This document shows positions 62,572 through 64,000 of a stretch of 64,000 nt of DNA, one piece after another; position 1 is the first letter of the stretch; every line of letters begins with the position of its first letter. The notes under the pieces were generated by a model that saw only the letters and a list, made by a program, of their open reading frames with translations, searched no databases and had not been told where the DNA came from. The stretch is from JACRDG01 sp963760985 (lineage in GTDB: Bacteria > Desulfobacterota > Desulfomonilia > Desulfomonilales > Desulfomonilaceae), in contig CAVXFM010000010.1 in NCBI GenBank assembly GCA_963760985.1, positions 310,001 through 374,000 on the forward strand, read 5' to 3'. Both the position numbers and the translations under genes were made by a program.

Positions 62572-64000
62572 GAAACCTCTGAAAAATATCGGCCGCAACG
62601 TTGTGAGAATCGGCGCGCGGGAACGGCTCACCGGTGAGGCGAGATTTGCCGCGGATATACGCATGAAAGATGCGGTGACGCTGATGGCGTTGCGCAGTGA
62701 TCGGCATCACGCGACAATCGTTGACATTGATGTGTCTCTTGCCCTGAACATTCCTGGCTGCGTGGGGGTTCTCACGTCCAAAGATATTCCCGGCCGCAAC
62801 CGGCTCGGAATCATCAATAAAGATCAGCGGTTACTCGCGGATGACAAGGTGAGGTGTATGGGGGAGGCTGTCGCACTCGTCGCGGGAGAAACTCCTGAAG
62901 CCGCGGAAAGGGCCCTCAACGCTATTCGCGTGGTGTATCAAGATTTGCCGGCAGTGTTCGATGTGGAAGCAGCGCTGCGACAGGGTGCCCCTCTCATCCA
63001 CGAAAAGAGCAACATGCTTGGCAGGCGTGTGATCATGCGCGGTAGTCCGGATGAGGCTTTCAAGAGGGCGCATGTGGTGGTGGAACGCGTGTATACCACC
63101 ACCTTCATCGAGCACACGTACCTGGAACCCGACGCTGGCCTCGCGTATGTGGATACGGACGGGACCGTGGTGGTGTACGCATCCACGCAGAATCCTCATT
63201 ACGATCAGAAGGATGTGGCAGGGCTCCTGGGGCTGGACGAGAGCACGGTGCGCATCATCCAGGCAGCCACGGGCGGCGGGTTTGGTTCCGAAACTGGATC
63301 TCAACGTGCAAGGATTTCTGGGGCTTGCCGCGTACCTGTTCAAGAGGCCGGCAAGAATGGTGTATACGCGGGAAGAAGCCTTTCTCTGCACGGCCAAGCG
63401 CCATCCCATGAAGATCTTCTATAAGAGTGCTGCTGACAAGGAGGGGAGGCTACTTGCCGTAGACGTGCGTATCGTCGGCGACACAGGAGCGTACGCGTCG
63501 TACGGTCTTGCAGTGGTAAGCAGATCTGCTGCCCACGCGACAGGCCCGTACGAGGTGCCGAATGCACGGATCGAGTCGGTATTCGCGTACACGAACAACC
63601 CGATGGCAGGGGCAATGCGAGGGTTTGGAGTGCCTCAGATGGCCTTTGCTCATGAATCCCAAATGGATCTGCTGGCCGAAGCGCTTGGCATCAGCCCTCT
63701 GGACATAAGACTCAACAATTGTGTGCGCATCGGCTCATTGACTGCCACAGGCCAGGAATTGAAAGCCAGTGTGGGCATCGGTGCAACTTTGGAAGCAGCG
63801 GCCCCGCATTTTCTCCAAGAGCCGCGCCCCCGACCGGCCCGGAAGGCCCGTACGTGCGGCGGGGCAGGGGGATCGCGTGCATGATGTACGGCATCGGCAA
63901 TACCGGCGTGCAAAATCCTTCCACTGCCAGGGTAGAGCTGGATCTTGAGGGGGCAGTTACCCTCTTTACGGGCGCTGCGGATATAGGACAGGGCTCCACC
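62564..64000 (+). CDS. Molybdenum hydroxylase large Mo-binding subunit, partial, with frame breaks
   Basis: At least 478 residues; the window ends inside the gene. The first frame runs to about 63290 (GEARFAADIRMKDAVTLMAL, ATGGGFGS); a second frame to about 63835 (KLDLNVQGFLGLAAYLFKRPARMVYTREE, AMRGFGVPQMAFAHESQMDLLAEALG); a third to the end (RGRGIACMMYGIGNTG, FTGAADIGQGS). Dropping one G near 63291 gives GGGFGSKLDLN, so the breaks are likely sequence errors. The order is that of xanthine dehydrogenase-family large subunits: MCD binding and hydroxylation of an aldehyde, N-heterocycle or CoA-thioester. The substrate is unknown. The catalytic Glu would lie outside the window. Confidence 0.87.

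Noticed and set aside
1..64000. CRISPR arrays, tRNA or rRNA genes, complete insertion sequences or prophage
   Set aside because: No direct-repeat arrays, T-loop motifs, rRNA stretches, transposases or integrases were seen.

Overview
The window looks like a chromosomal stretch of a Gram-negative strict anaerobe of the Desulfobacterota (old Deltaproteobacteria) type. This is inferred from gene content: a Desulfovibrio-type molybdenum aldehyde oxidoreductase, Hdr/Mvh and tungsten aldehyde:ferredoxin oxidoreductase (AOR) electron-transfer genes, small siroheme sulfite reductases, rubredoxin, TRAP transport and outer-membrane-type proteins. Base composition is moderately GC-rich by eye. I saw no rRNA, tRNA, CRISPR array or complete insertion sequence. 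About eight single-base frame breaks fall inside otherwise intact genes, most of them one extra base, which suggests uncorrected sequence errors rather than many pseudogenes.

Layout. 1-8 kb (minus): a flavin/Fe-S/CCG-domain fusion cut by the window edge, the aldehyde oxidoreductase mop, a MoeA-like molybdopterin protein, and a CBS-ACT protein. 8-21 kb (minus): a compact run centred on a pupylation cassette (ARC/Mpa ATPase, Dop, Pup, PafA) followed without gaps by an unrecognised 234-residue protein and a B12-binding radical SAM protein. Upstream of the ATPase lie a CHC2 zinc-finger protein, a SirB1-like protein, an amidohydrolase, an AmiS/UreI-type channel and moaA. No 20S proteasome genes are present, and the ATPase lacks the C-terminal docking tail.

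21-37 kb (plus): a large electron-transfer operon encoding an FdhA-like protein, poly-ferredoxin, HdrC, HdrB, an HdrA with an inserted GltD/NfnB-like flavin domain, MvhD, MvhG-like and MvhA-like subunits, a second ferredoxin and an AOR-family protein. Behind it lie a DUF4242 protein, two small sulfite reductases, rubredoxin and small accessory proteins. The FdhA-like and MvhA-like subunits have both lost their metal ligands, so the complex probably uses them as scaffolds or wires, with chemistry left to the Hdr flavins, the CCG subunit and the AOR protein. This is the best candidate for an undescribed system, comparable in logic to the class II benzoyl-CoA reductase (Bam) complex.

37-48 kb: a class D beta-lactamase, a P-type Ca-ATPase, a nickel-uptake operon (NikK/NikM/NikL type without NikQ or NikO), a porin behind a palindromic operator, an acidic secreted protein, a protein that is about 40 percent histidine, and two small secreted proteins. 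48-53 kb: DNA alkylation repair (tag, ada) and small metabolic genes. 53-55 kb: leuA preceded by a leader peptide with a run of leucine codons and a terminator hairpin, a textbook attenuator. 55-64 kb: an XRE-cupin regulator, a TRAP transporter, an aldehyde dehydrogenase and a three-subunit molybdenum hydroxylase cut by the window edge, probably one catabolic island. Three families of short repeats with terminal inverted repeats are scattered between the genes.
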